From positions 1-63,852 of the forward strand of contig CAIXPF010000157.1 in NCBI GenBank assembly GCA_903921205.1: a DNA stretch of 63,852 bases. The letters are read 5' to 3'. Shown here one piece after another: positions 8,529 to 18,411 of this stretch; the first letter of the stretch is position 1, and every line of letters starts with the position of its first letter. The translations under genes were made by a program, and so were the position numbers. The stretch is from an uncultured Acidimicrobiia bacterium. Lineage in GTDB: Bacteria; Actinomycetota; Acidimicrobiia; Acidimicrobiales; CAIXPF01. The notes beneath the pieces were generated by a model. The model saw only the letters and a program-made list of their open reading frames with translations. It searched no databases and was not told the origin of the DNA.

Positions 8529-9284
8529 ATGACCACGTCCTGTACCGAGTGCGGGTTCGACCCGGCGGAGTGGAACGATCAGGACACGGCCCGCACCCTG
8601 GGTCGGGCCGACTACCTGCTTGCCCACGCCGTTGCCGGGCTGCCGGCTTCGTTGGCACGCGCCGTCGACGAGTTGGCGTCGGCGTCCGGCCTGCCCAGCA
8701 CCGCTGACGGCGGTGCTGCCGGGGGTGGTGGCACCGACCGGGACGCCGTGCACCGTTTGTTGCACCATGTCGCCGCGGTGGCCGAGCTGCGGGCGTCGGC
8801 GGGGGACCTTCCCGCGACGCAGCACGGTTCGGTCGTCCGGGTGAATGCGTCCGGTGGTGGAGTGCCCAAGCGAGCGGTTCCCGAGGCCGTGGTGGGCCGC
8901 CGCGGGCTCGTGGGTGACCGCCAACGGTCGCGGGTTCATCACGGCCGTCCGTGGCAGGCGCTGTGCCTGTGGTCCGCAGACGTCATCGCAGCGCTCGCAG
9001 CCGAGGGCCACCCGGTGATCGCCGGTGGGGCGGGGGAGAACCTCACCATCGACGGCATCGATTGGTCCGCGTTGCGCTCAGGGCTGGTGCTGCGGGTCGG
9101 CGAGGTCCGCTGCCGTCTGAGCGTGCCGGCGGAGCCGTGCTCGAACATCAACGGCTGCTTCGCCGGGATCACCTCGCGCCGTATCGACCACGATCGCCAC
9201 CCCGGTTGGAGCCGGTGGTACGCCACGGTGCTCAGCGGCGGTGTCGTCCGGCAGGGTGATGTCGTGGTGTTGGCGCCGCGCTGA
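8529..9284 (+). CDS. DinB-like N-terminal region fused to MOSC domain
   Basis: 251 residues. The first ~90 begin with CTECGFDPAEWN, a short metal-binding-looking CxxCGFD start often seen in actinobacterial DinB-like proteins, followed by helices. From ~residue 95 (SVVRVNASGGGVPKRAV) it is a MOSC domain (molybdenum cofactor sulfurase C-terminal type) with GDRQRSRVHHGRPWQALCLWS, AGGAGENLTIDGIDW and the conserved Cys in VPAEPC. MOSC proteins bind or transfer sulfur on molybdenum cofactors. It starts 19 bp after fumA and may be in the same transcript. The exact role is unknown. Confidence 0.8.
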   Translation: MTTSCTECGFDPAEWNDQDTARTLGRADYLLAHAVAGLPASLARAVDELASASGLPSTADGGAAGGGGTDRDAVHRLLHHVAAVAELRASAGDLPATQHGSVVRVNASGGGVPKRAVPEAVVGRRGLVGDRQRSRVHHGRPWQALCLWSADVIAALAAEGHPVIAGGAGENLTIDGIDWSALRSGLVLRVGEVRCRLSVPAEPCSNINGCFAGITSRRIDHDRHPGWSRWYATVLSGGVVRQGDVVVLAPR

Positions 9285-9310
9285 GCCGAGCCGGTTCTCG
9301 GTGGGCCCGG

Positions 9311-9820
9311 TCAGCTTCCGTGCAGCCGGCCCAGGCCGATCGACTCCAGGCGCGCGGCGGTGGCGGCCAGGGCGGCCCGGTCGGCGTGTGTCGAGCGGAC
9401 CCTCGCCTGCCGGCGCCATCCGATGACGGTCAGTGCGACGGCACAACTGCCGTAGGCGAACGCCGCCGCCCAGGCCGACACCGTCGTCGACGCGTGCATT
9501 TCCCAGGCGAACCCGGCCCCGCCGGCGAGGGCCAGCACCGCGGTGACGGCCACCTGACGGCGCCGCGAGTACCGGAGGAGGCCGAAGGTCTCCGCGGCGT
9601 AGTCGAGCGCCGCCGGTAGGGGCAGCAGCCAGACCAACGGGTTCCGCCAGGACACCGGTAGGTCCGAGCCCACCCCGAGGGTGACCGCCACCATGGTGGC
9701 GAGGAGCACCGGGTAGAGCACCAGGCAGCGGCGGCACACGTCGTGGCCGGCGATCGTCGCACAGCGCCGGCGGTCGCCCTCGTGGTGGTGTGCCAGCAAC
9801 AGCGATCGGTGGCGGCTCAT
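9311..9820 (-). CDS. DUF2085-like integral membrane protein
   Basis: 169 residues with about three to four hydrophobic segments. The N-terminus has HHHEGDRRRCATIAGHDVCRRCLVLYPVLLA, which fits the Cys/His-containing entry motif of DUF2085-type membrane proteins (two CxxC-like cysteines next to the first membrane helix, possibly metal-binding). Function unknown. It converges on the MOSC gene. Confidence 0.7.
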   Translation of the reverse strand: MSRHRSLLLAHHHEGDRRRCATIAGHDVCRRCLVLYPVLLATMVAVTLGVGSDLPVSWRNPLVWLLPLPAALDYAAETFGLLRYSRRRQVAVTAVLALAGGAGFAWEMHASTTVSAWAAAFAYGSCAVALTVIGWRRQARVRSTHADRAALAATAARLESIGLGRLHGS

Positions 9821-9966
9821 CCTGGTTCATCGGCAGCCGGACGGTGGTCGGTTGAGCGTCGTCGAGCCCGAACCCTGTCGGGTAGACCGGCCCGCCGCAC
9901 CGCAACGGACCGCGCGGTGCCCACGGCGTGGCTCGTAGGTTGGGCCGCGACCGCAAGGAGGGTCCT

Positions 9967-11382
<1,416 letters not shown>

Positions 11383-11432
11383 AGGTCCGTAATGCCCCGT
11401 TCAGGCTGTTCAGATCGGGCGCCGATCTGTCG

Positions 11433-11831
11433 ATGACCGCCCCTGTGCCCCCCGACGACAGCAGTGGCGTACAGGCCTTCATCGAGCAGCCGGTACGGGT
11501 GTCGGGGGCGTTCGCCGCAGACCTGCCGACCCTGGCCGGAGCGGCCCCCGTCGGCTTCCTGGCCCGCAAGTCGTCGATGCCCAGCAGGCTGCTGCTGGCG
11601 GTGACCGACGGTGCCCTGCACGCGGTCGAGCCGGGTATCGGCTGGAAGGCTCGCCGTCTGGTGGCGTCGTGGAACCTGCCTGATGTCCGTGCCGGTCGAA
11701 ACGGGGCACGGCTGGTGCTCACCGTGCCCGGGTTCTGGGTGGTGGCGCTCACCCCGCTCGGTGCACCCGCCCGCGAGGTCGTCGACCGGTTGTGCGACCG
11801 GGCCACGGTGACCAGCAACCCGTCGTCCTGA
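11433..11831 (+). CDS. Conserved-looking hypothetical protein (132 aa)
   Basis: ATG at 11433, 132 residues. Beta-strand-rich pattern: VGFLARKSSMPSRLLLAVTDGALHAVEP, WKARRLVASWNLPDV, ARLVLTVPGFWVVALTPLG, resembling the PH-like barrel of small actinobacterial proteins, though I cannot assign a family. No membrane segment. It lies 50 bp after fumC on the same strand. Confidence 0.6.
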   Translation: MTAPVPPDDSSGVQAFIEQPVRVSGAFAADLPTLAGAAPVGFLARKSSMPSRLLLAVTDGALHAVEPGIGWKARRLVASWNLPDVRAGRNGARLVLTVPGFWVVALTPLGAPAREVVDRLCDRATVTSNPSS

Positions 11832-11902
11832 CTGCCCTGCCCCCGTCGCGGCGCGGGCCGGTACGCAGGCAGGGCCCACCCCGCACGACTACGGTCGGCC
11901 GT

Positions 11903-12913
11903 ATGAAGGTCGACAGCGGAATCGGTTTGGATCTGTCCAATGCGGCGCGCGACGCCAAGAACCGGGAGGAGGCGGGCTACTCGGGCATCTGGACGGCCGA
12001 GATCGATCACGACCCGTTCTTCCCGTTGCTGCTCGCCGCGGAGCACACCGAGCGCATCGAGCTCGGCACCTCCATCGCCGTGGCGTTCGCCCGCAACCCG
12101 ATGTTGCTGGCCAACATCGGCCACGATCTGCAGCGGTACTCCCAGGGCCGGTTCATCCTCGGTCTCGGTAGCCAGATCAAGCCGCACATCACCAAGCGTT
12201 TCTCGATGCCGTGGTCGCACCCCGCGGCGCGCATGCGCGAGATGGTGCTGGCCATCCGGGCGATCTGGGAGAGCTGGGACAACGGGGCCAAGCTCGATTT
12301 CCGGGGTGACTTCTACTCCCACACCCTGATGACCCCGTTCTTCGATCCGGGTCCCAACCCCTTCGGCGCGCCGAAGATCTTCCTGGCCGGCGTCGGCGAG
12401 CTGATGACCGAGGTCGCCGGCGAGGTGTGCGACGGGTTCATCTGCCACGGGTTCACCACCGAGAAGTACCTGCGCGAGGTCACCATCCCTGCGCTGGCCC
12501 GCGGCCGGGCCAAGGCCGGCAAGACCATGGAGGGTTTCGAGGTGGTCGGCCCGAGCTTCGTGGTGACCGGCACCAACGAGGCCGAGATGTCCGAGGCCGT
12601 CGCCGGTACCCGCCAGCAGATCGCCTTCTACGGCTCGACCCCGGCCTACCGCCCGGTGCTCGACATCCACGGCTGGGGCGGCCTGCAGGACGAGCTGAAC
12701 ACGCTGTCCAAGCAGGGCAAGTGGGTGGAGATGGGCAACCTGATCGACGAGGAGGTGCTCAACACCTTCGCCGTCGTGGGCGAGCCGGAGAGCATCGCCC
12801 CCGAGCTGCACCAGCGCTACGGCGACGTCATCCAGCGCATCAACTTCTACGCGCCCTACAAGAGCGATCCTGAGCGTTGGCGCGGGGTGGTCGAGGCCCT
12901 CAAGGCCATCTGA
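11903..12913 (+). CDS. LLM-class F420-dependent oxidoreductase, TIGR03617-like
   Basis: 336 residues, a second luciferase-like oxidoreductase. MKVDSGIGLDLSNAARDAKNREEAGYSGIWTAE at the start, then the RIELGTSIAVAFARNPMLLANIGHDLQRYSQGRFILGLGSQIKPHITKRFSMPW stretch, match the actinobacterial TIGR03617 F420-dependent family. Substrate unknown; such proteins are common in organisms that degrade lipids. The start is supported by TACGGT 7 nt upstream (11890-11895). A strong GC-rich hairpin follows the stop. Confidence 0.9.
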   Translation: MKVDSGIGLDLSNAARDAKNREEAGYSGIWTAEIDHDPFFPLLLAAEHTERIELGTSIAVAFARNPMLLANIGHDLQRYSQGRFILGLGSQIKPHITKRFSMPWSHPAARMREMVLAIRAIWESWDNGAKLDFRGDFYSHTLMTPFFDPGPNPFGAPKIFLAGVGELMTEVAGEVCDGFICHGFTTEKYLREVTIPALARGRAKAGKTMEGFEVVGPSFVVTGTNEAEMSEAVAGTRQQIAFYGSTPAYRPVLDIHGWGGLQDELNTLSKQGKWVEMGNLIDEEVLNTFAVVGEPESIAPELHQRYGDVIQRINFYAPYKSDPERWRGVVEALKAI

Positions 12914-12931
12914 GACCGAGACACCGAGCGA

Positions 12932-12957
12932 CCGGCCCGGGCTTCGGCCCGGGTCGG
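12932..12957 (+). terminator. GC-rich hairpin with UUCG tetraloop after the LLM gene
   Basis: An 11-bp stem (one G-U pair) closed by TTCG, 19 bp after the stop at 12913. There is no U tract, as is common in actinobacteria. It lies between converging genes. Confidence 0.7.
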
Positions 12958-13005
12958 GGACGTGCCCGGTGCCGGGAACGTCGGCGTGACCCGCTCAGGC
13001 CTGGC

Positions 13006-13506
13006 TCAGACCGGGCTGCCCAGCGCCGGGCTGCCCTGGTAGGCGGCCGGGTCGCCGGCGGCGGGGATGACCGGGTGGGACCAGCGGCGTTCCCGTGCCA
13101 CCTGGTGGGTCAGCGCCCGCCAGTCCTCGGGCTGCCAGCCCTGGGCGATGCCGCCGAACTGACGGTTCTGACGGAGATGGAACAGGGCGGGCAGCGCCTC
13201 GAGCTCTGCAGCCTTGACGAAGGCCCGATCGGGATCCGCGTAGACCAGCACCCGGTCGACCCATGGGCCACAGAACTGCTTGGCCTCCTCGATGGTCCCG
13301 GTGACGATGAAGCAGGAGCGCACGCTGGCACCCCGGTAGTTCTCGAGCACCCGGCCGGCGGTCTCGAGGATCCAGGAGCTCTCGTAGGTGAATGGGTCGA
13401 GCACGACCCCGAGCATCTGGAACGTGATCAGCCACTCGTCCATGGTGCGGGTCTGTCCATCGACGGCGGTGAGTTGGAGATTGGCGGGAACCTCGACTGC
13501 GGCCAC
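13006..13506 (-). CDS. Hypothetical protein with possible thioredoxin-like fold
   Basis: 166 residues starting at GTG 13506, with TAGCCT 8 nt upstream (13515-13520). The FQMLGVVLDPFTYESSWILETAGRVLENY, VRSCFIVTG, VDRVLVYADPDRAFVKAAELEALPALFHLRQ pattern resembles the strand-helix order of thioredoxin/TlpA folds, including a Pro after ALEALP where the cis-Pro would sit, but without a CxxC. Redox function is therefore doubtful. The divergent eIF-2B-like gene starts 69 bp away. Confidence 0.65.
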   Translation of the reverse strand: MAAVEVPANLQLTAVDGQTRTMDEWLITFQMLGVVLDPFTYESSWILETAGRVLENYRGASVRSCFIVTGTIEEAKQFCGPWVDRVLVYADPDRAFVKAAELEALPALFHLRQNRQFGGIAQGWQPEDWRALTHQVARERRWSHPVIPAAGDPAAYQGSPALGSPV

Positions 13507-13574
13507 GGCATCTGAGGCTATCCGCCGCGTCGGCTCGCACACAGATTCCGGGCGGCCACTAGCGTCACGGCGGT

Positions 13575-14378
13575 ATGCATCCCATCGAACGGTTGCGGTA
13601 TGTGGCCCGGGCATCGGGTGCCGAGCAGTCGGCGTTGGTGCGCGAGACAGCCGGCTCGCTGTCGACCTTCCGGGACGATCCCGCCGGTCGGGTGATGGCC
13701 TGCCGGCGGATGCTGGCCCGCCATCTCACCTCGGGGCCGTTGTGGTGGTTGTCCTCGCGGGTCTGCTGTGCGGTGGACCCCGTGGCCGAGGCCTACCGCT
13801 CGGCCGATCTCTTCGACGCCGACCGCACCCCGCGTGAGCTGGCTCTGGCCCTGCCCGAGGACGTCACGGTCTGCGTGCTGGGCTGGCCCGAGCTGTCCTC
13901 CCAGGCGCTGCCGTCGCGGGGCGATCTCGAGGTTCTGGTGGTCGACGTGGCCCACGAGGCGTCCGGGCTGGTCCGCCGGTTGCAGCGATCCGACGTCGAC
14001 GCCGTCGAGGTGCCGCTCGCAGGTCTCGGTGCGGCTGCGGCGTCGAGCCACGTCCTGATCCTCGAGGCCCACATCGTCGGGCCCGATGCGCTCATCGCCG
14101 TGGCCGGGTCCCGAGCAGCCGCTGCCACGACCCTGCAGGCCGGCGGCGAGGTGTGGGTGGTGGCCGGCGTGGGACGCATCGTCCCCGAACCGGTGTGGAA
14201 CGTGGTGGCCGAGCGGTTCGGTCACGGGGACGAGCCGTGGGAGCTCGATGACGAGATCGTCCCGCTGTCGTTGGTGTCGGCGGTGCTGGGTCCCCGCGGG
14301 CTCGAGGACGTGGGGACGGCGCTGGCCAACGGCGACACCCCGGTGGCCCCGGAGCTGTTCAAGGAAGGCGTGCTCTGA
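13575..14378 (+). CDS. eIF-2B alpha/beta/delta-like protein
   Basis: 267 residues. The C-terminal half is typical of the IF-2B/ribose-1-phosphate isomerase superfamily: HVLILEAHIVGPDALIAVAGSRAAAATTLQAGGEVWVVAGVGRIVPEPVWN. The N-terminal half is a divergent helical domain. Bacterial members of this superfamily include MtnA (methylthioribose-1-phosphate isomerase) and ribose-1,5-bisphosphate isomerase, but this protein lacks a clear MtnA signature, so the substrate is not assigned. TAGCGT at 13560-13565, 9 nt before ATG. Confidence 0.7.
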   Translation: MHPIERLRYVARASGAEQSALVRETAGSLSTFRDDPAGRVMACRRMLARHLTSGPLWWLSSRVCCAVDPVAEAYRSADLFDADRTPRELALALPEDVTVCVLGWPELSSQALPSRGDLEVLVVDVAHEASGLVRRLQRSDVDAVEVPLAGLGAAAASSHVLILEAHIVGPDALIAVAGSRAAAATTLQAGGEVWVVAGVGRIVPEPVWNVVAERFGHGDEPWELDDEIVPLSLVSAVLGPRGLEDVGTALANGDTPVAPELFKEGVL

Positions 14379-14382
14379 CGCG

Positions 14383-14420
14383 CCGAGGGCCGGGCGGCCG
14401 CCAGGCCACCCGGCCCTCGG
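14383..14420. terminator. Bidirectional hairpin between converging genes
   Basis: A perfect 12-bp stem, CCGAGGGCCGGG paired with CCCGGCCCTCGG, 14-nt loop, lying 5 bp after the eIF-2B-like stop and 28 bp after the acyl-CoA dehydrogenase stop on the other strand. Confidence 0.75.
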
Positions 14421-14447
14421 GCCGTGTCGTTCGGAGAGCGGGACCGC

Positions 14448-16022
14448 TCAGCTGTCGAGCAGGCGGCGGGCGATCACCTTGAGGCAGAGCGTCTCGTCGG
14501 CACCCTCGAAAATCGACAGCACCCGGGCGTCGACGAAGTACCGGCTCACCGAGTACTCCTCGGCGTAGCCCATGCCGCCGTGGATCTGCTGGGCCTCACG
14601 GGTCACCCATTCGGCGGCCCGGCACACGTAGGCCTTGACCATCGAGGCCTCCATCTGGCCCTCGCCCTTGGCGAGCAGTCGACCGACCTCGTAGGCGAAC
14701 TGCCGGGCGGCCTGGATGGTGATCACCATGCGGCCGAGCTTGGCCTTGGTGAGCTGGAAGTTCATGATCGGCTCGCCGAACACGATCCGGTTGTTGGCGT
14801 AGTCCCGGGCGGCCTCGTAGGCGGCCTGCATGACCCCGATGGCCCGTGCCGCGGTCTGCAGGCGGCCGTTCTCGAAACCGGCCATCTGGTAGTAGAAGCC
14901 GCGGCCGAGGCCGGCGTCGCCACCGATGACGTTCTCGGCAGGCACGAACCAGTTCTCGAAGGCCAGCTCGTAGGAGTGCATGCCCCGGTAGCCCAGGGTG
15001 TCGATGGGACGGCCCTCGAGCCGGCCGCCCTGGGCGTCGTTGAGGACGAACCCGTGGCCGTCGCCGACCGGCTTGGGCACGATGAACAGGGTCAGGCCGC
15101 GGTGGGTCTTGGACCGGTCGGGGTCGGTGCGGGCGAGCAGCATCAGCACGTCGGCCCGGGCGGCGAAGGTGCACCAGGTCTTGACGCCGTTGATGTGCCA
15201 ACCGCCGTCGGTCCGGGTGGCGGTCACCTTGAGGTTGGCGACGTCGGAGCCGTAATCGGGCTCGGTCAGGGCCACCGCGGCCAGCACCTCACCGCTGGCC
15301 AGCTTGGGCAGCCATTCCAGCTTCTGCTCCTCGGTGCCGCCGCTCTCGAGCGCACGGGCGAGGATCTCCGGACGGGTGATGAGCGACCCGGCGGCGCCGA
15401 GCGAGGCCCGCGACAGCTCCTCGGTGGCGATGATCATGCCGAGGTAGTCGGACTGGCCGCCGGTGGCGAAGCCGCCGTAGTTCTCGGGGATCGACAGTCC
15501 GAACAGGCCCATCTCGCCCAGGCCTGCGATCAGGTCCTCGGGGATGTCCTGGTTGAAGCGGTGGATGTGCTCGGCCCGGGGCATGACCTGCTCCTCGGCG
15601 AAACGCCGGAAGGTGTCCTGCACCAGCTCGAAGTCGACATCGAGATGACGGTTGCCGGGGTCGTCGGCCAGGGCTGCGACGAAATCGGGGTGGCGGTAGC
15701 GGGCGACGAAGTCGCGGGCTCCGTCGAGGGCCCCGGGCGCGACGCCCCACTCGGCTTCGCGGCCGTACAGCTTGGCGGCGATATCGGCGACGGCATCGGC
15801 GACGAACGCCGCGGCGATCCTCGCTTCGTACTCGCCCTTCTGGCCGTAGTCGAGCATGCCCCGAGCGGTCTCGGTGGCGGAGGCGGCGTGCGCGAGCTCG
15901 TAGACGACCACCTGACGGGCATCGGGGTCGGGGAGCGCGGACAGCTCGGCGACCGCGCTGCGGACCACCCCACTGGCCATCTCGATGACGGACGCGACTT
16001 CTTGCAGATCCACGCTGGTCAT
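14448..16022 (-). CDS. Acyl-CoA dehydrogenase with N-terminal helical extension
   Basis: 524 residues, ~140 longer than standard acyl-CoA dehydrogenases. Residues ~1-140 are a helical extension (ELAHAASATETARGMLDYGQ) resembling a partial ACAD C-terminal helical bundle. From ~150 the usual FAD-enzyme layout follows: ENYGGFATGG, ALTEPDYGSDVANLKVTATR, ING(V)KTWCTFA and the C-terminal IHGGMGYAEEYSVSRYFVDARVLSIFEGADE, with the catalytic Glu in FEGADE. Alpha,beta-oxidation of an acyl-CoA is expected; chain length is unknown. The ATG at 16022 has TAACGT 7 nt upstream (16030-16035). Divergent from the molybdoenzyme. Confidence 0.92.
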   Translation of the reverse strand: MTSVDLQEVASVIEMASGVVRSAVAELSALPDPDARQVVVYELAHAASATETARGMLDYGQKGEYEARIAAAFVADAVADIAAKLYGREAEWGVAPGALDGARDFVARYRHPDFVAALADDPGNRHLDVDFELVQDTFRRFAEEQVMPRAEHIHRFNQDIPEDLIAGLGEMGLFGLSIPENYGGFATGGQSDYLGMIIATEELSRASLGAAGSLITRPEILARALESGGTEEQKLEWLPKLASGEVLAAVALTEPDYGSDVANLKVTATRTDGGWHINGVKTWCTFAARADVLMLLARTDPDRSKTHRGLTLFIVPKPVGDGHGFVLNDAQGGRLEGRPIDTLGYRGMHSYELAFENWFVPAENVIGGDAGLGRGFYYQMAGFENGRLQTAARAIGVMQAAYEAARDYANNRIVFGEPIMNFQLTKAKLGRMVITIQAARQFAYEVGRLLAKGEGQMEASMVKAYVCRAAEWVTREAQQIHGGMGYAEEYSVSRYFVDARVLSIFEGADETLCLKVIARRLLDS

Positions 16023-16104
16023 GACGGCCACGTTACCGGGGTGGAAATCGCAGGTCCCACTCGGCGGACGGACCGGGTGCCGGTGTTGCTGGCACACTGA
16101 GCGG

Positions 16105-18411
16105 ATGGCGCGCGCGTTCACCCACTGGGGCACCTACGACCTCACCGTCGTGGACGGGCGGCTCGTCGGGGTGGACCCGATCGCCGAGGATCCCGATCCG
16201 TCCCCGATCGGCCAGGGGCTGCTCGACCTCGCCGACCATTCCCTGCGGGTGCGCCGCCCAGCGGTGCGACGCGGGTTCCTCGACGAGGTCGCCTCGGGCC
16301 GGCGATCGCGGCGGGACGCCGGCCGTCGGCGCGGTGCGGAACCCTTCGTCGAGCTGCCGTGGGACGAGGCGGTCGATCTCGTCGCCGCCGAGCTGCAACG
16401 GGTGCGCACCGAGCACGGCAACGCCTCGATCTACGGGGGCAGCTACGGCTGGGCGTCTGCCGGGCGGTTCCACGACGCCCCGGTCCAGCTGTACCGCTTC
16501 CTCAACGTCCTCGGCGGCTTCGTGTCGAGCCGTTGTTCCTACTCTTACGCTGCGGCCCAGGTGATCCTGCCGCATGTGATCGCCGACTGGTTCGATCTGC
16601 TCGGCCACCACACCAGTTACGAGCAGTTGGCCCGCCACGGCCGCCTGGTGGTGGCCCTGGGCGGGTTGCCGGCCAAGAACCAGCAGGTCGACTACGGCGG
16701 CACCTACCGGCACCTGGCGCCGGCGGGGATCCGCCGGCTGCGCGACGCCGGGATCCGCCTGGTCAACGTCTCGCCGTTGCGGGACGACCTCGACGAGGCG
16801 CACGGGGCCCGTTGGATCCCCATCCGTCCGACCACCGACACCGCGTTGCTGCTGGGCATCGCCCACACGCTGGTGGCCGAGGGCCTGCACGACGAGACGT
16901 TCCTGGAGCGGTACTGCTCTGGGGTCGACCGGTTCCTCGACAGCCTGGTGGGCCACGACGCCGAGTGGGCGTCGGCGATCTGCGCAGTGCCGGCCGAGCA
17001 GATCCGGTCGCTGGCCCGCGACCTGGCTGCCGGGCCGTCGATGCTGACCGCGGCGTGGTCGTTGCAACGGGCGGAACACGGCGAGCAGGTCTACTGGGCC
17101 GTGGTCGCGGTGGCGTCGCTGCTGGGCCAGATCGGCACCCCCGGCGGGGGGTTCGGGCTCGGCTACGGCTCCTCGAACCGGGTGGGTTCCTCAGAGGGTG
17201 CGCAGGCCCTGGCCCGGGTGCCGGTCGGCCGGAACCCGGTGGAGGCGTTCATCCCCGTCGCCCGGGTCACCGACCTGCTGCGCAGCCCGGGTGCGCCGTT
17301 CACCTACGACGGGGTCGAGTACCGCTACCCGGACATCCGCCTCGTGTACTGGTGCGGCGGCAACCCCTTCCACCATCACCAGGACCTCGGTGCCCTGGTG
17401 GACGCCTGGCAGGAGCCCGAGACGGTCATCGTGCACGAGCAGGTGTGGAACCCCTTGGCCCGCCATGCCGACATCGTGTTGCCGGCCAGCACCGGCTTCG
17501 AACGCAGCGATCTCGGTTCGGTCGCCCGGATGGGCGCGGTCGTGGCGACCCGCCCGGTGCTTCCTCCGCCGGGCGAGGCCCGCAGCGACCACGAGATCTT
17601 CGCAGCGATCGCCGGTCGGCTCGGCCTGGCCGAGCAGGTGACGGGTGGCCGCGACGAGGACGGCTGGCTGCGCTGGCTGTGGGAGGAGACCTCTCGCCGG
17701 GCCCGCGCCCGGGGCGAGGAACTGCCGAGCTACGACGAGCTGCAGGAGCAGGGGTCGGTCGCATTCGCCCGTCCCGAGCGTCCCACGGTGCTGCTCGAGG
17801 CGTTCCGGGCCGATCCCGATGCCCACCCGTTGCACACCCCGTCCGGACGTATCGAGCTCTACTCGCCGGTGATCGACGCCTTCGCCGTGCGGGACTGCCC
17901 ACCGACCCCCACCTGGTCGGCTCCGGTGGAGTGGCTCGGCGCGCCGTTGGCCGCGGAGTTCCCGCTGCACCTGCTGACCAACCAGCCGGCCGGCAAGCTC
18001 CACAGCCAGCTCGATTTCGGGCGGGTGGCCATGGCGGCGAAGTCCTCCGGCCGGGAGGTCCTGCGGATGCACCCCGTCGATGCTGCCGCCCGAGGGCTGC
18101 GCGACGGCGACGTGGTGCGGGTGTTCAACCGGCGGGGATCCTGCCTGGCAGCGCTGCGCTGTTCCGACGGGCTCATGGCAGGGGTGGTGACCCTGCCGAC
18201 CGGGGCGTGGTACGACCCGCTCGAGCCGGGCGAGCCGGGGTCGATGTGCGTGCACGGCAACCCCAATGTGCTCACCCCGGACCGGCCGTCGTCGGGGCTC
18301 TCCCAGGCGCCGAGCGCCCAGAGCTGCCTGGTCGAGGTGCACCGCTGGGAGGGCGAGCTGCCACCGGTGCGCGCGCACCGACCGCCGGTGTTCGTGGCCC
18401 GGGAGCTGTGA
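16105..18411 (+). CDS. Molybdopterin oxidoreductase, BisC/TorZ-like (biotin or methionine sulfoxide reductase type)
   Basis: 768 residues of the DMSO-reductase family carrying bis-MGD. It starts FTHWGTYDLTVVDGRL, as BisC/TorZ do, and lacks an N-terminal [4Fe-4S] Cys motif and a Tat signal, implying a cytoplasmic single-subunit enzyme. The Mo-ligand serine is in CSYSYAAAQVILPHV. Later motifs include VYWCGGNPFHHHQDL, HADIVLPASTGFERSD and the C-terminal MGD-binding LLTNQPAGKLHSQLD. Likely role: repair or salvage of S- or N-oxides (biotin sulfoxide, methionine sulfoxide, TMAO); the electron donor is unknown. CACACT lies 6 nt before the ATG. It overlaps mutY by 4 bp (GTGA), an oxidative-damage pairing. 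Confidence 0.9.
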   Translation: MARAFTHWGTYDLTVVDGRLVGVDPIAEDPDPSPIGQGLLDLADHSLRVRRPAVRRGFLDEVASGRRSRRDAGRRRGAEPFVELPWDEAVDLVAAELQRVRTEHGNASIYGGSYGWASAGRFHDAPVQLYRFLNVLGGFVSSRCSYSYAAAQVILPHVIADWFDLLGHHTSYEQLARHGRLVVALGGLPAKNQQVDYGGTYRHLAPAGIRRLRDAGIRLVNVSPLRDDLDEAHGARWIPIRPTTDTALLLGIAHTLVAEGLHDETFLERYCSGVDRFLDSLVGHDAEWASAICAVPAEQIRSLARDLAAGPSMLTAAWSLQRAEHGEQVYWAVVAVASLLGQIGTPGGGFGLGYGSSNRVGSSEGAQALARVPVGRNPVEAFIPVARVTDLLRSPGAPFTYDGVEYRYPDIRLVYWCGGNPFHHHQDLGALVDAWQEPETVIVHEQVWNPLARHADIVLPASTGFERSDLGSVARMGAVVATRPVLPPPGEARSDHEIFAAIAGRLGLAEQVTGGRDEDGWLRWLWEETSRRARARGEELPSYDELQEQGSVAFARPERPTVLLEAFRADPDAHPLHTPSGRIELYSPVIDAFAVRDCPPTPTWSAPVEWLGAPLAAEFPLHLLTNQPAGKLHSQLDFGRVAMAAKSSGREVLRMHPVDAAARGLRDGDVVRVFNRRGSCLAALRCSDGLMAGVVTLPTGAWYDPLEPGEPGSMCVHGNPNVLTPDRPSSGLSQAPSAQSCLVEVHRWEGELPPVRAHRPPVFVAREL

